A DNA stretch of 34,126 nucleotides. Source: UMGS1322 sp900550765 (GTDB lineage Bacteria > Bacillota > Clostridia > Christensenellales > QALW01). Of the stretch, positions 1-7,071 are shown in pieces. The stretch spans positions 1 to 34,126 of the forward strand of contig CAUDEY010000023.1 of NCBI GenBank assembly GCA_958448705.1. Direction: 5' to 3'. The notes beneath the pieces are model-generated. The model was not told the DNA's origin and searched no databases. It was given only the letters and a program-made list of their open reading frames with translations. The translations under genes were made by a program, and so were the position numbers. Numbering within the stretch: position 1 is the first letter of the stretch; the number at the start of each line of letters is the position of its first letter.

Positions 1-311
1 GCGGTATACCCCTGATAGGTACCGTAGTAATCTACATAGCGGAGAGGATAGCTGTGTATTGAGGTACCTAATTCTACCGCGCCGTCCGCGGTCATGCACG
101 TTTTTGTTTGCTGCATTTGTTTCCACTGTTCTTCCGTAAACTCGGCCGGCTCGATAGGGACGGGAATAAAGTCGGTCGGCGCGGGTGTCAGGTGGGAAGT
201 AGGCTGAACAACTTGTTCCTGAATATGTGCTTGGTCGCCATTGGATGGCGTTTCTGCGCAGCCGGTAAAAAGCAGAAAGAGTGCGCATAAGGATACAAAT
301 AATTTCTTCAT
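1..311 (-). CDS. Tandem-family lipoprotein, copy 1 (3' end outside window)
   Basis: The frame opens with ATG at 311-309 and runs off the window edge, so only about 103 residues are seen. A lysine-containing start, a hydrophobic stretch and the lipobox LLFTGC give a type II signal peptide, so the mature protein should be anchored to the outer face of the membrane. A Pro/Thr-rich linker follows, then a domain with the signature RYVDYYGTYQGYTA that recurs in the two genes upstream on the same strand. The ribosome binding site AAGGAG lies 8 bases before the ATG. Its linker differs from copies 2 and 3, while the end visible here is nearly identical to copy 3, so the family looks mosaic. Function is unknown; I do not recognise a named family. 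Confidence 0.8.
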   Translation of the reverse strand, partial: MKKLFVSLCALFLLFTGCAETPSNGDQAHIQEQVVQPTSHLTPAPTDFIPVPIEPAEFTEEQWKQMQQTKTCMTADGAVELGTSIHSYPLRYVDYYGTYQGYT

Positions 312-339
312 AGATAAAACTCCTTTGTGTACGTATTGT

Positions 340-371
340 ATATTAACGGCTTTTCGTTTTACCGTTAATAT
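340..371. repeat. 10-bp inverted repeat around the stop of copy 2
   Basis: ATATTAACGG (340-349) and CCGTTAATAT (362-371) are perfect inverted arms with a 12-base loop. They overlap the stop codon of copy 2 (365-367). On the plus strand the second arm runs into six T residues, so it resembles a terminator for antisense transcripts. On the minus strand, the sense direction, there is no U-run after the hairpin. Confidence 0.55.
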
Positions 372-1300
372 TTTTTATAGTAGTAAATATTGTGATAATA
401 AATGATATTTTTAGCGTCTTCATCGGATATTAAGCCCAAGTTTAAAGCGTCCTGAAAGCGATAAAATACATCATCTTTCCAAAGATAAATTTCATCCCAA
501 AGCCAATAGCCCCACACAGAAATATCGTATATATGAACAGCAATGTAATTTTGATACGTACCGTAGTATAAAATTGCAATACGATCATTAAAAGGAGCCC
601 CTTTTGTTAATTCGCCATCAAATACATATTGATAGGTATTTTCTAATTCTACCCAAACATCTTCGCTTAATTCAGCCGGTTCAATAGGGGCGGGAACAAA
701 GTCCGCGGGCATGGCGGTAGGGCCGTCCGGCACAGGGGAAGCAGAAACGGTCGGCTCGAAATGACGAAGATTATTGTAGTAAGCAATCGTCTTAATTTCC
801 TCAGCGGTAAGCAAACCTTGGTCGTAAGCGTATTGCAGATGATAGAAAATATCGTCCTTCCAAAGCACAACACGGCAGAAAAGAATATCACTATAACCGC
901 TGTAGTAGAACGTACAACCGGCCACTTCCTCTTTATCATTGCCGTTGAATCTTGTATTGTGAATGCGAATAGCAGTGTAGCCCTGATAAGTACCGTAATA
1001 ATCTACATAGCGGAAAGAATTTGGGGTGGAATAATCGTTCTTACGGATGTCATAGGCAGCCGATTGATGAGTACTCAAATCCACTGCGCCGTCCGCGGTC
1101 ATGCACGTTGTTGTTTGTTTCATTTGCTCCCACTGCTCCTCCGTCAGCTCGGCCGGCTCTAATGGGGCGGGAACAAACTCGGTGGGCACCGGTGTAGGGG
1201 ATGCGGTAGGAACGGCGGTTTGTTCCAGGTTGGCCGGCTGTTCCATACAGCCGGTAAAAAGGAGAAAGATTATACATAAGGATACGAATAATTTTTTTAT
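365..1300 (-). CDS. Tandem-family lipoprotein, copy 2, apparent ATA start
   Basis: Aligned with its sisters, the frame begins at 1300 with ATA-AAA-AAA-TTA, where copies 1 and 3 have ATG-AAR-AAA-TTA. A ribosome binding site, AAAGGAG, stands 8 bases upstream. Read from there it encodes about 311 residues: signal peptide, lipobox LLFTGC, Pro/Thr linker and two tandem homologous domains. Each domain has an FVPAPxEPAEL entry, a YYGTYQ strand and an LWKDDxFYxxQ-GL-IxYY end. The first in-frame ATG (1246-1244) lies just after the lipobox Cys and would give a protein without export signal. The gene is therefore either read from a rare AUA start or silenced by a start-codon mutation. Function is unknown. 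Confidence 0.7.
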   Translation of the reverse strand: MKKLFVSLCIIFLLFTGCMEQPANLEQTAVPTASPTPVPTEFVPAPLEPAELTEEQWEQMKQTTTCMTADGAVDLSTHQSAAYDIRKNDYSTPNSFRYVDYYGTYQGYTAIRIHNTRFNGNDKEEVAGCTFYYSGYSDILFCRVVLWKDDIFYHLQYAYDQGLLTAEEIKTIAYYNNLRHFEPTVSASPVPDGPTAMPADFVPAPIEPAELSEDVWVELENTYQYVFDGELTKGAPFNDRIAILYYGTYQNYIAVHIYDISVWGYWLWDEIYLWKDDVFYRFQDALNLGLISDEDAKNIIYYHNIYYYKKY

Positions 1301-1330
1301 ATGAAGAACTCCTTTATTAAGGAAATAATA

Positions 1331-1651
1331 TTAAAGTATGATTTTGGTGTAAAATATTAGCAGAATAAATAAATTTTTTATATATAATATTACAAGCAAT
1401 AACGCAGCCCTAAAAGGGAAAAATTTATTAAAATTCGTACTTTCATCGTCTTTTAAAAAACTGAAAAAGTTCTTATTCAGTTTTTTATTGGCTTTGCTGA
1501 TTCTTTTATCTAAGACGACTAAAATACGGTTGTTGTCAAATTTCTGATTGAATTTCGCATGGGGCGTTAGGGTTGGCAGCGGCAAAGCCAAACAAAGCAG
1601 CGCGACTGCCGCCGGTTTCAGGGAATTTTTGATCCCGTTTCGTTGTGTCAT
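1331..1651 (-). CDS. Short ORF of unknown function, possible gene remnant
   Basis: A 106-residue frame with an acceptable ribosome binding site (AAAGGCGG, about 8 bases before ATG). Residues 8-31 look like a signal peptide (LKPAAVALLCLALPLPTL). The middle (NRILVVLDKRISKANKK) resembles, by memory only, the start of the propeptide of secreted subtilisin-like (S8) peptidases of Clostridia. The last 25 residues are AT-rich, hydrophobic and low in complexity. The impression is the 5' end of a secreted-protein gene whose rest has been lost, running on into non-coding DNA. It lies between two lipoprotein genes on the same strand. A real small membrane protein is the alternative. Confidence 0.35.
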   Translation of the reverse strand: MTQRNGIKNSLKPAAVALLCLALPLPTLTPHAKFNQKFDNNRILVVLDKRISKANKKLNKNFFSFLKDDESTNFNKFFPFRAALLLVILYIKNLFILLIFYTKIIL

Positions 1652-1677
1652 ATGCGTTACCGCCTTTCGTATTTTAT

Positions 1678-2586
1678 TTAACGATTCAATAAATGATCGC
1701 TGTTATTATCATAATAAATGATACTTTTAGCATCCTCCTCGGTTATTAAGCCCAAGTTCAAAGCGTCCTGTAAATGATAAAATACATCGTCCTTCCAAAG
1801 ATAAATTTCATTCCAAAGCCAGTAGCCCCACGGTTCAACAATGTCTATTATATAAACCGCTATATAATCGTGGTAAGTACCGTAATATAGAAGCACATAA
1901 CGGTAATAAGTAGGGGAGCCTTTCACCAATTCTCCGTCAACTACATATTGATAGGTATTTTCTAATTGCACCCAGTTTTCTTCACTCAGTTCCGCCGGTT
2001 CCATAGGCTGCGGAACAAAGTTTTCCGGCAAATCAGCGGAAATTTCCGACACGGGCGGTGCAGAAACAACCGGCTCAAAATGGCGGAGATTGTTATAATA
2101 AGCAATCGTCTTAACATCTTCCGCGGTAATCAGCCCCTGGTCGAAAGCATATTGCAGATGATAGAAAGTATTATCCTTCCAAAGCAGAACGCGGCAGTTA
2201 ATTGTGTCACTGTAGCTACCGTAATAGAACGTGCAGCCGGCGATTTCTTCTTTATCAGTACCGGGCCATTGCGTATTATGAATACGAATGGCGGTATACC
2301 CCTGATAGGTACCGTAATAATCTACATAGCGGAGAAGACAGCCGAACAATTTTGAATTGCTTAAATCCACCGCGCCGTCTGTAGTCATGCATATCTTTGT
2401 TTTCTTCATTTGCTCCCACTGCTCTTCCGTCAGCTCGGCCGGCTCTAATGGGGCGGGAACAAACTCGGTGGGCACCGGTGTAGGGGATGCGGTAGGAACG
2501 GCGGTTTGTTCCAGGTTGGCCGGCTGTTCCATACAGCCGGTAATCAGTAAGAATATAGTGCAGAGAAGTATTAATAATTTTTTCAT
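1678..2586 (-). CDS. Tandem-family lipoprotein, copy 3
   Basis: 302 residues starting from ATG with AAAGGAA upstream. Residues 1-17 are a signal peptide ending in lipobox LITGC (Cys18). Residues 22-45 form a Pro/Thr linker. Two homologous domains follow, about 42-164 and 190-292. Both contain an FVPxPxEPAEL entry, a Tyr-rich YYGTY segment, and a LWKDxxFYHLQ-A-GLI-ED-K-I-YY end. The first 137 coding bases after the signal region (2407-2543) differ from copy 2 (1121-1257) at one position only, although the rest of the two genes has diverged clearly. This suggests recent duplication or gene conversion. It should be a surface-exposed lipoprotein; no catalytic motif is visible and the function is unknown. 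Confidence 0.85.
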   Translation of the reverse strand: MKKLLILLCTIFLLITGCMEQPANLEQTAVPTASPTPVPTEFVPAPLEPAELTEEQWEQMKKTKICMTTDGAVDLSNSKLFGCLLRYVDYYGTYQGYTAIRIHNTQWPGTDKEEIAGCTFYYGSYSDTINCRVLLWKDNTFYHLQYAFDQGLITAEDVKTIAYYNNLRHFEPVVSAPPVSEISADLPENFVPQPMEPAELSEENWVQLENTYQYVVDGELVKGSPTYYRYVLLYYGTYHDYIAVYIIDIVEPWGYWLWNEIYLWKDDVFYHLQDALNLGLITEEDAKSIIYYDNNSDHLLNR

Positions 2587-2658
2587 AAGCGTTATTCCTT
2601 TACAAGAATTTTCTTTGATTCATACTGTCATTTAAATCATACTACAACTGCTAAATAT

Positions 2659-2687
2659 ATTATATAATGTAGAAAATTTAAAAGCAA
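2659..2687 (-). promoter_or_regulatory. Probable sigma-A promoter of the lipoprotein genes
   Basis: On the minus strand, TTGCTT (2687-2682), 17 bases, TATAAT (2664-2659), reading toward copy 3 at 2586. The -10 box is perfect and the -35 box moderate. Confidence 0.6.
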
Positions 2688-2722
2688 TAGGGAATTATGA
2701 ACAGAAAAAAAACAATGAGTAC

Positions 2723-2740
2723 ATAATTTAAGAATATTAT
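2723..2740. promoter_or_regulatory. Candidate LysR operator (inverted repeat)
   Basis: ATAAT (2723-2727), 8 bases, ATTAT (2736-2740), flanked by GT and AC. It lies just upstream of the -35 box of the LysR gene and between the two divergent promoters, where autoregulatory LysR boxes are usually found. It is AT-rich, so chance is not excluded. Confidence 0.3.
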
Positions 2741-2742
2741 AC

Positions 2743-2771
2743 TTGCCTTTTTATAATGAAAAAAATATAAT
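2743..2771 (+). promoter_or_regulatory. Sigma-A promoter of the LysR gene
   Basis: TTGCCT (2743-2748), a 17-base spacer and TATAAT (2766-2771). The start codon at 2810 follows at a normal distance. Confidence 0.6.
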
Positions 2772-2809
2772 ATAATAAAAATTAATAAGAAAAAAATATG
2801 GAGGATCGG

Positions 2810-3715
2810 ATGACATTACGGCATATGAAAATTTTTTTAACGGTATGCCAAAAAGGAAGCGTTACTGCGGCTGCGCGCGAGCTGTATCTTTCGCAGCCCG
2901 CGGTCAGTTTGGCGGTAAAGGAAATGGAGGAACATTACGGTGTTCCGCTGTTTGACCGGATTTCGAAAAAATTGTATCTGACGCAAGCTGGCCGGCAGCT
3001 AATGCATTATGCAGAGCGTATCCTTTCGCTTTTTGAAACTGTGGAATCCGGGTTAGGAAAGGACGAGGATACCGGTACTTTAAGGATTGGTTCGAGCATT
3101 ACAATTGGTACGCATCTGCTGCCGTCACTTGTTCAAATGTTTTCCAAACGATATTCCAGGATGAAAATTCGCGTGCTGATTCACAATTCAGATGCGATTG
3201 AAGAAAAGCTGTTAAAAAATGAAGTGGATATCGGTTTGATTGAGGGAACGGTACATTCTCCTAATTTAACATGTCACCGGTTTTGTGAGGATAGGCTGGT
3301 AGTAGTCTGCGCTCCGGAGTATCCTTTGGCTCAAAAGAGGATTGTGACACTGGAGGAATTTTTGCAGCAGAACTTTTTGCTGCGGGAGCCGGGCAGCGGA
3401 ACGCGGGAATTGCTGGATCAGGCCTTGGCGGTACTGGGGTATGCAGTGGAACCTCTTTGGGAGAGTTGTAGCACGCAGGCGCTGATTCACGGCGTTAAAA
3501 AGGGACTGGGGATATCCGTTTTACCCTATTTAATGGTACAGCAGGAACTGCAGGCCGGCGTGCTTTTGTCGCTTCCGGTAGAAGCACTTTCTCTGCAGCG
3601 GTATTTTTCGGTTGTATATCATCAAAATAAATATCTTTCCGGGCCGGTCAAGGATTTTATTGCTTTGTGCTTTGCGCAGCAGACGGAAAGAAACGGAGAG
3701 CCGTGCGGTACATAA
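2810..3715 (+). CDS. LysR-family transcriptional regulator
   Basis: 301 residues. An ATG at 2798 is also in frame, but the ribosome binding site GGAGG (2800-2804) overlaps it and sits 5 bases before the ATG at 2810, so 2810 is the start. Residues 1-60 form the winged helix-turn-helix (TLRHMKIFLTVCQKGSVTAA, then LSQPAVSLAVKEME). From about residue 86 the two-lobed effector domain begins (TGTLRIGSS) and runs to about 290. It belongs to the general CysB/CbbR-like branch, but the effector cannot be named. No obvious target operon is attached: the divergent neighbours are the lipoproteins, and the next gene downstream is on the opposite strand behind a terminator. It may regulate itself and the lipoproteins through the shared intergenic region. 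Confidence 0.92.
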   Translation: MTLRHMKIFLTVCQKGSVTAAARELYLSQPAVSLAVKEMEEHYGVPLFDRISKKLYLTQAGRQLMHYAERILSLFETVESGLGKDEDTGTLRIGSSITIGTHLLPSLVQMFSKRYSRMKIRVLIHNSDAIEEKLLKNEVDIGLIEGTVHSPNLTCHRFCEDRLVVVCAPEYPLAQKRIVTLEEFLQQNFLLREPGSGTRELLDQALAVLGYAVEPLWESCSTQALIHGVKKGLGISVLPYLMVQQELQAGVLLSLPVEALSLQRYFSVVYHQNKYLSGPVKDFIALCFAQQTERNGEPCGT

Positions 3716-3720
3716 GAAAA

Positions 3721-3747
3721 AAGAGAGAATTGCGTCTCTCTTTTTTT
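3721..3747. terminator. Bidirectional intrinsic terminator
   Basis: AAGAGAGA (3721-3728) pairs with TCTCTCTT (3735-3742) around loop ATTGCG. T-run on the plus strand and A-run before the stem allow use in both directions. It separates the convergent LysR and isomerase genes. Confidence 0.8.
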
Positions 3748-3750
3748 AGG

Positions 3751-4584
3751 TTACCGTACGGAAAAACTCTCTAAAAATTCGGCAGCTTCGCGAATATCTT
3801 TGCCGGGGGCTTCTCCGCATTCCCGTTCGATGGTTAAAAACCCATTGTATCCGATATCGCGCAGGGCCTGCAGATATTTGGGCCAATTAACATTCCCTTG
3901 GCCTAGCGGAACTTCGCGGAAACCGCTTCCGTCTTCTGCGGGAAGACCGTAATAACGCGGGGCGAACACGGCCTTGCAGTTTACGGGATGTATTTGGAGG
4001 CCGTCTTTGGCATGGGTGTGTACGATGTAGTCTTTTAAGGTATATATGGCCTGAACCGGGTCGTCACCGGCGCACATTACAAGGTTAGCGGGGTCTAAGT
4101 TTACCGCTACGCCGTCGCTTCCTAAATGGTCCAAAAAGTGTTTTAATATATCGGCTGGTTCCGGCCCGGTTTCAACGGCAAAATGTCCCTGCATTTCTTT
4201 GGCAAAATCGGATAGTTCTCTGCAGACTTTGTGCATGGATTCATATTGAATGCAATTTTCTGTTTCGGGTACTACGCCGATATGGGTGGTTACAATGTTT
4301 GTTCCTAATTCCAGCGCCGCTTCCAGTACCCATTTTTCACGATCAATTAATGCACGGTTTTCCTGATAGAACATATCACAGCCAAAGTCGCCGCAGAGGG
4401 CGGAAAACAGGAGACCGTGGTCGTCGGCCATCTGTTTTAATCGTTTAATCTCTTTTTTATCTGCGTGAAATTTTAAGAAGTTGCCGGCATAAAGCTGGAT
4501 TCCGTCCGCGCCGATGGCTTTTGCTTCCTGAAGCGATGGCAGGAGGTCTTTTTGAAAACTTTCAATAATAACGCCTATTTTCAT
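3751..4584 (-). CDS. Sugar phosphate isomerase/epimerase-type TIM barrel protein (module A)
   Basis: 277 residues with AAAGGAGA upstream of the ATG. It is a xylose-isomerase-like TIM barrel (AP endonuclease 2 fold, PF01261). The four expected metal ligands are visible: Glu138 (AVETG), Asp164 (NLDPAN), His191 (VHTHAKDG) and Glu253 (LTIERE), so an active divalent-metal enzyme is likely. Family members isomerise or epimerise sugars, dehydrate inosose, or act on 3-keto-glycosides and C-glycosides; the sequence alone does not choose. The gene lies 11 bases after the Gfo/Idh/MocA oxidoreductase gene on the same strand, so the two are probably one operon in which the dehydrogenase product is the substrate here. 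Confidence 0.88.
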   Translation of the reverse strand: MKIGVIIESFQKDLLPSLQEAKAIGADGIQLYAGNFLKFHADKKEIKRLKQMADDHGLLFSALCGDFGCDMFYQENRALIDREKWVLEAALELGTNIVTTHIGVVPETENCIQYESMHKVCRELSDFAKEMQGHFAVETGPEPADILKHFLDHLGSDGVAVNLDPANLVMCAGDDPVQAIYTLKDYIVHTHAKDGLQIHPVNCKAVFAPRYYGLPAEDGSGFREVPLGQGNVNWPKYLQALRDIGYNGFLTIERECGEAPGKDIREAAEFLESFSVR

Positions 4585-4595
4585 TATATTCTCCT

Positions 4596-5651
4596 TTAAA
4601 AAGTAATTTCCCGATTTTTGTCGGAAGATTCATACAGTGCATCCAGCAATTTGGCGCTGTCAAGCACGTTATCGATATAACTTCTGGTTTTGATTTTGCC
4701 CGTAAGCGCGTCGATGAAGGCGCGGTCCTCACAGGCGTGGGAACTTGGAATTTCGTATTCGGGCGTTTCACTTTCTAAGGTCGCGCCATTCCAAAATTCA
4801 AAGTGTCCGCCGTAGGTCAGGCGTGCGCCGCCTTTATCGCCGAGGAAATCCACATACATTTCGGTTTTTCCTACGTTCTGCGCCCAGGCACCGGTAAAGG
4901 TAATGCTGGGGCCGGCCGTGCGGATATAACCGGTAACAAAATCATCCACGTCGTTGGTGCCGTTTTCAATATCAGCGGTATTTTCTGCCCACATGCCGGT
5001 ATATTTATAGGCTTTCATATCCTTGGCCATTTCACTGTAGGCATTGCAGGAGGCTGTTTTTAGGGCGGGATTGCCTAAAATATAAAGGATCAGATCCAGA
5101 AAGTGAACGCCCCAGTCTATTAAGACGCCGCCACCGGATTGGGCTTTTGTCGTAAACGGTCCGCCGAGACCGGGTATACAGCGAAAATCTCGGAATGAGC
5201 AGTTGACGTTATAAATTTTGCCGAACTTTCCGGCGTCCACCCACTCTTTTATTTTTTCTACCGATTTATGATAGCGGTTGCATACGCCGATATTTAAGAG
5301 TTTGTCCTGTTTTTTGGCTTCTTCGGCCATCTGTAGTGACAGTGCGTAGTTAACGGTAATCGGTTTTTCGCAAAACACATGTTTCTTTGCCCGCAGCGCG
5401 TCCATAGTGATGGGATAATGGGTGTAATTCGGCGTTAGTACAAATACAGCCTCAACTTCGGGGTCGACAAGGGCCTCATGATAATCGGTAATGACAGTTT
5501 CGATTTTTGGAAATTTTTCTTTACTGCTGCCGGCGCGTTCTTTTATGATATCGCATCCGTATTTGATGCGCACGTCATTCATGTTCTGTAGGGCTGGCAA
5601 ATGAGCCGCGTTAGCGATTCCGCCGCAGCCGATAACGGCTATTGTTTTCAT
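4596..5651 (-). CDS. Gfo/Idh/MocA family NAD(P)-dependent oxidoreductase (module A)
   Basis: 351 residues, ribosome binding site AAGGAG 8 bases before ATG. The N-terminal Rossmann fold opens with VIGCGGIA (residues 7-14). The family EKP motif is at 95-97 with catalytic Lys96. The second catalytic motif is DWGVHFLD, with Asp179 and His183, the inositol-dehydrogenase-like His type. The C-terminal half is the usual substrate-binding beta-sheet domain. Enzymes of this family oxidise or reduce a ring hydroxyl of sugars, inositols or glycosides in the cytoplasm. It is the first gene of the two-gene operon of module A, transcribed away from the AraC gene, which is its probable regulator. Confidence 0.92.
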   Translation of the reverse strand: MKTIAVIGCGGIANAAHLPALQNMNDVRIKYGCDIIKERAGSSKEKFPKIETVITDYHEALVDPEVEAVFVLTPNYTHYPITMDALRAKKHVFCEKPITVNYALSLQMAEEAKKQDKLLNIGVCNRYHKSVEKIKEWVDAGKFGKIYNVNCSFRDFRCIPGLGGPFTTKAQSGGGVLIDWGVHFLDLILYILGNPALKTASCNAYSEMAKDMKAYKYTGMWAENTADIENGTNDVDDFVTGYIRTAGPSITFTGAWAQNVGKTEMYVDFLGDKGGARLTYGGHFEFWNGATLESETPEYEIPSSHACEDRAFIDALTGKIKTRSYIDNVLDSAKLLDALYESSDKNREITF

Positions 5652-5683
5652 ATGATTTTCTCCTTTTTCATTTTTCTGCTTTT

Positions 5684-5712
5684 ATTATAGCGAATCTGCA
5701 GGCGATCGACCA
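5684..5712 (-). promoter_or_regulatory. Probable promoter of the module A operon
   Basis: On the minus strand a perfect TATAAT lies at 5689-5684, but no good -35 box is seen 17 bases upstream (TGGTCG). A strong -10 with a poor -35 is typical of activator-dependent promoters and fits control by the divergent AraC protein. Confidence 0.55.
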
Positions 5713-5716
5713 TAGC

Positions 5717-5756
5717 GTATTTTGAGGTAAAATATATCAATTTTTTGTATTTTGAG
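5717..5756. promoter_or_regulatory. Candidate AraC operator, two direct repeats
   Basis: GTATTTTGAG occurs exactly at 5717-5726 and again at 5747-5756, start to start 30 bp, close to three helical turns. The near copy abuts the weak -35 region of the oxidoreductase promoter (around -40 to -49), the position from which AraC-type activators contact RNA polymerase. Confidence 0.5.
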
Positions 5757-5795
5757 AAATATTTTTTGTTTTGTTTGTAAAAATATGTGTTTTTA

Positions 5796-5824
5796 TTGAC
5801 AGGAGTGCTATGCAATTTTATAAT
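5796..5824 (+). promoter_or_regulatory. Consensus sigma-A promoter of the AraC gene
   Basis: TTGACA (5796-5801), exactly 17 bases, TATAAT (5819-5824): both boxes are perfect. The leader is very short, with AGGAGG about 8 bases before the start codon at 5848. Confidence 0.85.
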
Positions 5825-5847
5825 AAGCAGAAGAGGAGGATAAAACA

Positions 5848-6759
5848 ATGAGCCAGGTAAAAATACGGTATCATTTTAATAATTTGTATGCGGAGAACCC
5901 GCTGCAGTTTCAGGATATCCGATTGATACAAATCGGCCGTATTTACTGCGATTTTGATGCAGTGATTCCGGAGCACATCCATGGACAGTGGTATGAATTG
6001 ACGCTGGTGCGCAATGGTGTGGGCATTGTTACTACCAACGGTGAGGCGCGGTATGTAAAAGAAGGGGAAATTTATCTTTCTTCTCCTTATGATATTCATA
6101 AAATTGAAGCCGCGATGGGAAGCCGGCTGGAATATGATTTTTTTGCTTTTTATCCGACGGATCCGGATATAGCACAGTGTTTTGAACAAATCCTATCTAC
6201 GCTGTGCGGTGTGCAGGCGCGGGTTTTTCAGGATGAGAAGATCGCCTATCTGGTAGGCAATGCGATTGCAGAGTTCCCGATAAAAAAGGATGATACGCCG
6301 GAATTACTGACGCATATCTTTCACCAAATTTTGATTTATATTCGCCGGGATTTTTTTAAAGAGCAGGAAAAACGGTGGGATCATATAACGGAAAATGAGA
6401 TGCTGTGCTATCAAATGATGAATTATATCGATACGCATATGATGTCGTTAAAAAAATTAGAGGACCTTGCTTCATATTTTAATTATAATTATAGTTATTT
6501 ATCAGAATTGTTTCATGCAACTACCGGCAATACCTTGTTTCAATATTTTCAAAATAAGCGGATGGAGGCGGCAAAGATATTGGTACTGGAAAAGAAGAAA
6601 AAGATCGAAGAGATTGCCGAACTTTTTCATTATTCGTCGCCGTTTGCCTTTAGCAAGGCTTTTCGGAAAAAATATGGGATATCGCCTAAAATTATGCAAA
6701 AAACAGCAGAAAAACAGAAAAAAAGCAATCATCAGGGAGAAGAAATGTTGACTATATAG
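5848..6759 (+). CDS. AraC-family transcriptional regulator (module A)
   Basis: 303 residues behind a good AGGAGG. Residues about 30-105 form a cupin-like ligand-sensing domain (PEHIHGQWYELTLV, then the GEIYLSSPYDIHKI strand). Residues about 190-288 hold the two helix-turn-helix motifs of the AraC DNA-binding domain (LEDLASYFNYNYSYLSELF, then IEEIAELFHYSSPFAFSKAF). It is divergent from the Gfo/Idh/MocA plus isomerase operon and probably activates it in response to a sugar. It has its own consensus promoter, so it is likely made constitutively at a basal level. Confidence 0.93.
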   Translation: MSQVKIRYHFNNLYAENPLQFQDIRLIQIGRIYCDFDAVIPEHIHGQWYELTLVRNGVGIVTTNGEARYVKEGEIYLSSPYDIHKIEAAMGSRLEYDFFAFYPTDPDIAQCFEQILSTLCGVQARVFQDEKIAYLVGNAIAEFPIKKDDTPELLTHIFHQILIYIRRDFFKEQEKRWDHITENEMLCYQMMNYIDTHMMSLKKLEDLASYFNYNYSYLSELFHATTGNTLFQYFQNKRMEAAKILVLEKKKKIEEIAELFHYSSPFAFSKAFRKKYGISPKIMQKTAEKQKKSNHQGEEMLTI

Positions 6760-7071
6760 GAGGAATATTATAAGGGGGAAAGATACGGTAAAGACGTTTG
6801 ATTTTTAATGCAGATTGGAATACGCAGGATTGGAGAGGACTTTCACCAAAAATTTTGTATACATCCAAAATCTATTTGGAATTCAGAAGCATGCTTTTAA
6901 GAGTAGAGAAATGGACATGGAAAAGTGAGATTTGCTCTCTCTTAATTTTTGGAAAACCGTAAAAGCGGTTTTTTTTTGTAAAAAATTTTTTAATGCGGAC
7001 GGATTTTGTCCGGTTAAGGAGGTAAGATAGGGGCGTCCGGCAAGAAAAGCCGGAAGAAGGGAGAAAAAGAA
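6760..7071. other. Gene-free leader of the RHS gene
   Basis: 312 bases between the AraC stop and the RHS start. It holds the terminator at 6953-6977 and two small hairpins after it: CGGAC/GTCCG (6996-7012) and TCCGGC/GCCGGA (7036-7054). The second ends 17 bases before the RHS start codon and close to the GGGAG ribosome binding site, so it could influence translation. A 30-codon frame near 6810 lacks a ribosome binding site. I could not find a convincing promoter for the RHS gene. Confidence 0.4.
6953..6977 (+). terminator. Intrinsic terminator after the AraC gene
   Basis: AAAACCG (6953-6959) pairs with CGGTTTT (6966-6972), loop TAAAAG, followed by a run of T to 6977. Confidence 0.75.

Noticed and set aside
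2798..2809. ATG 2798 as start of the LysR gene
   Set aside because: The ribosome binding site GGAGG overlaps this ATG and serves the ATG at 2810.
6780..6900. Small ORF of about 30 codons (near 6810) after the AraC gene
   Set aside because: No ribosome binding site, no similarity that I recognise, and odd composition; probably spacer.
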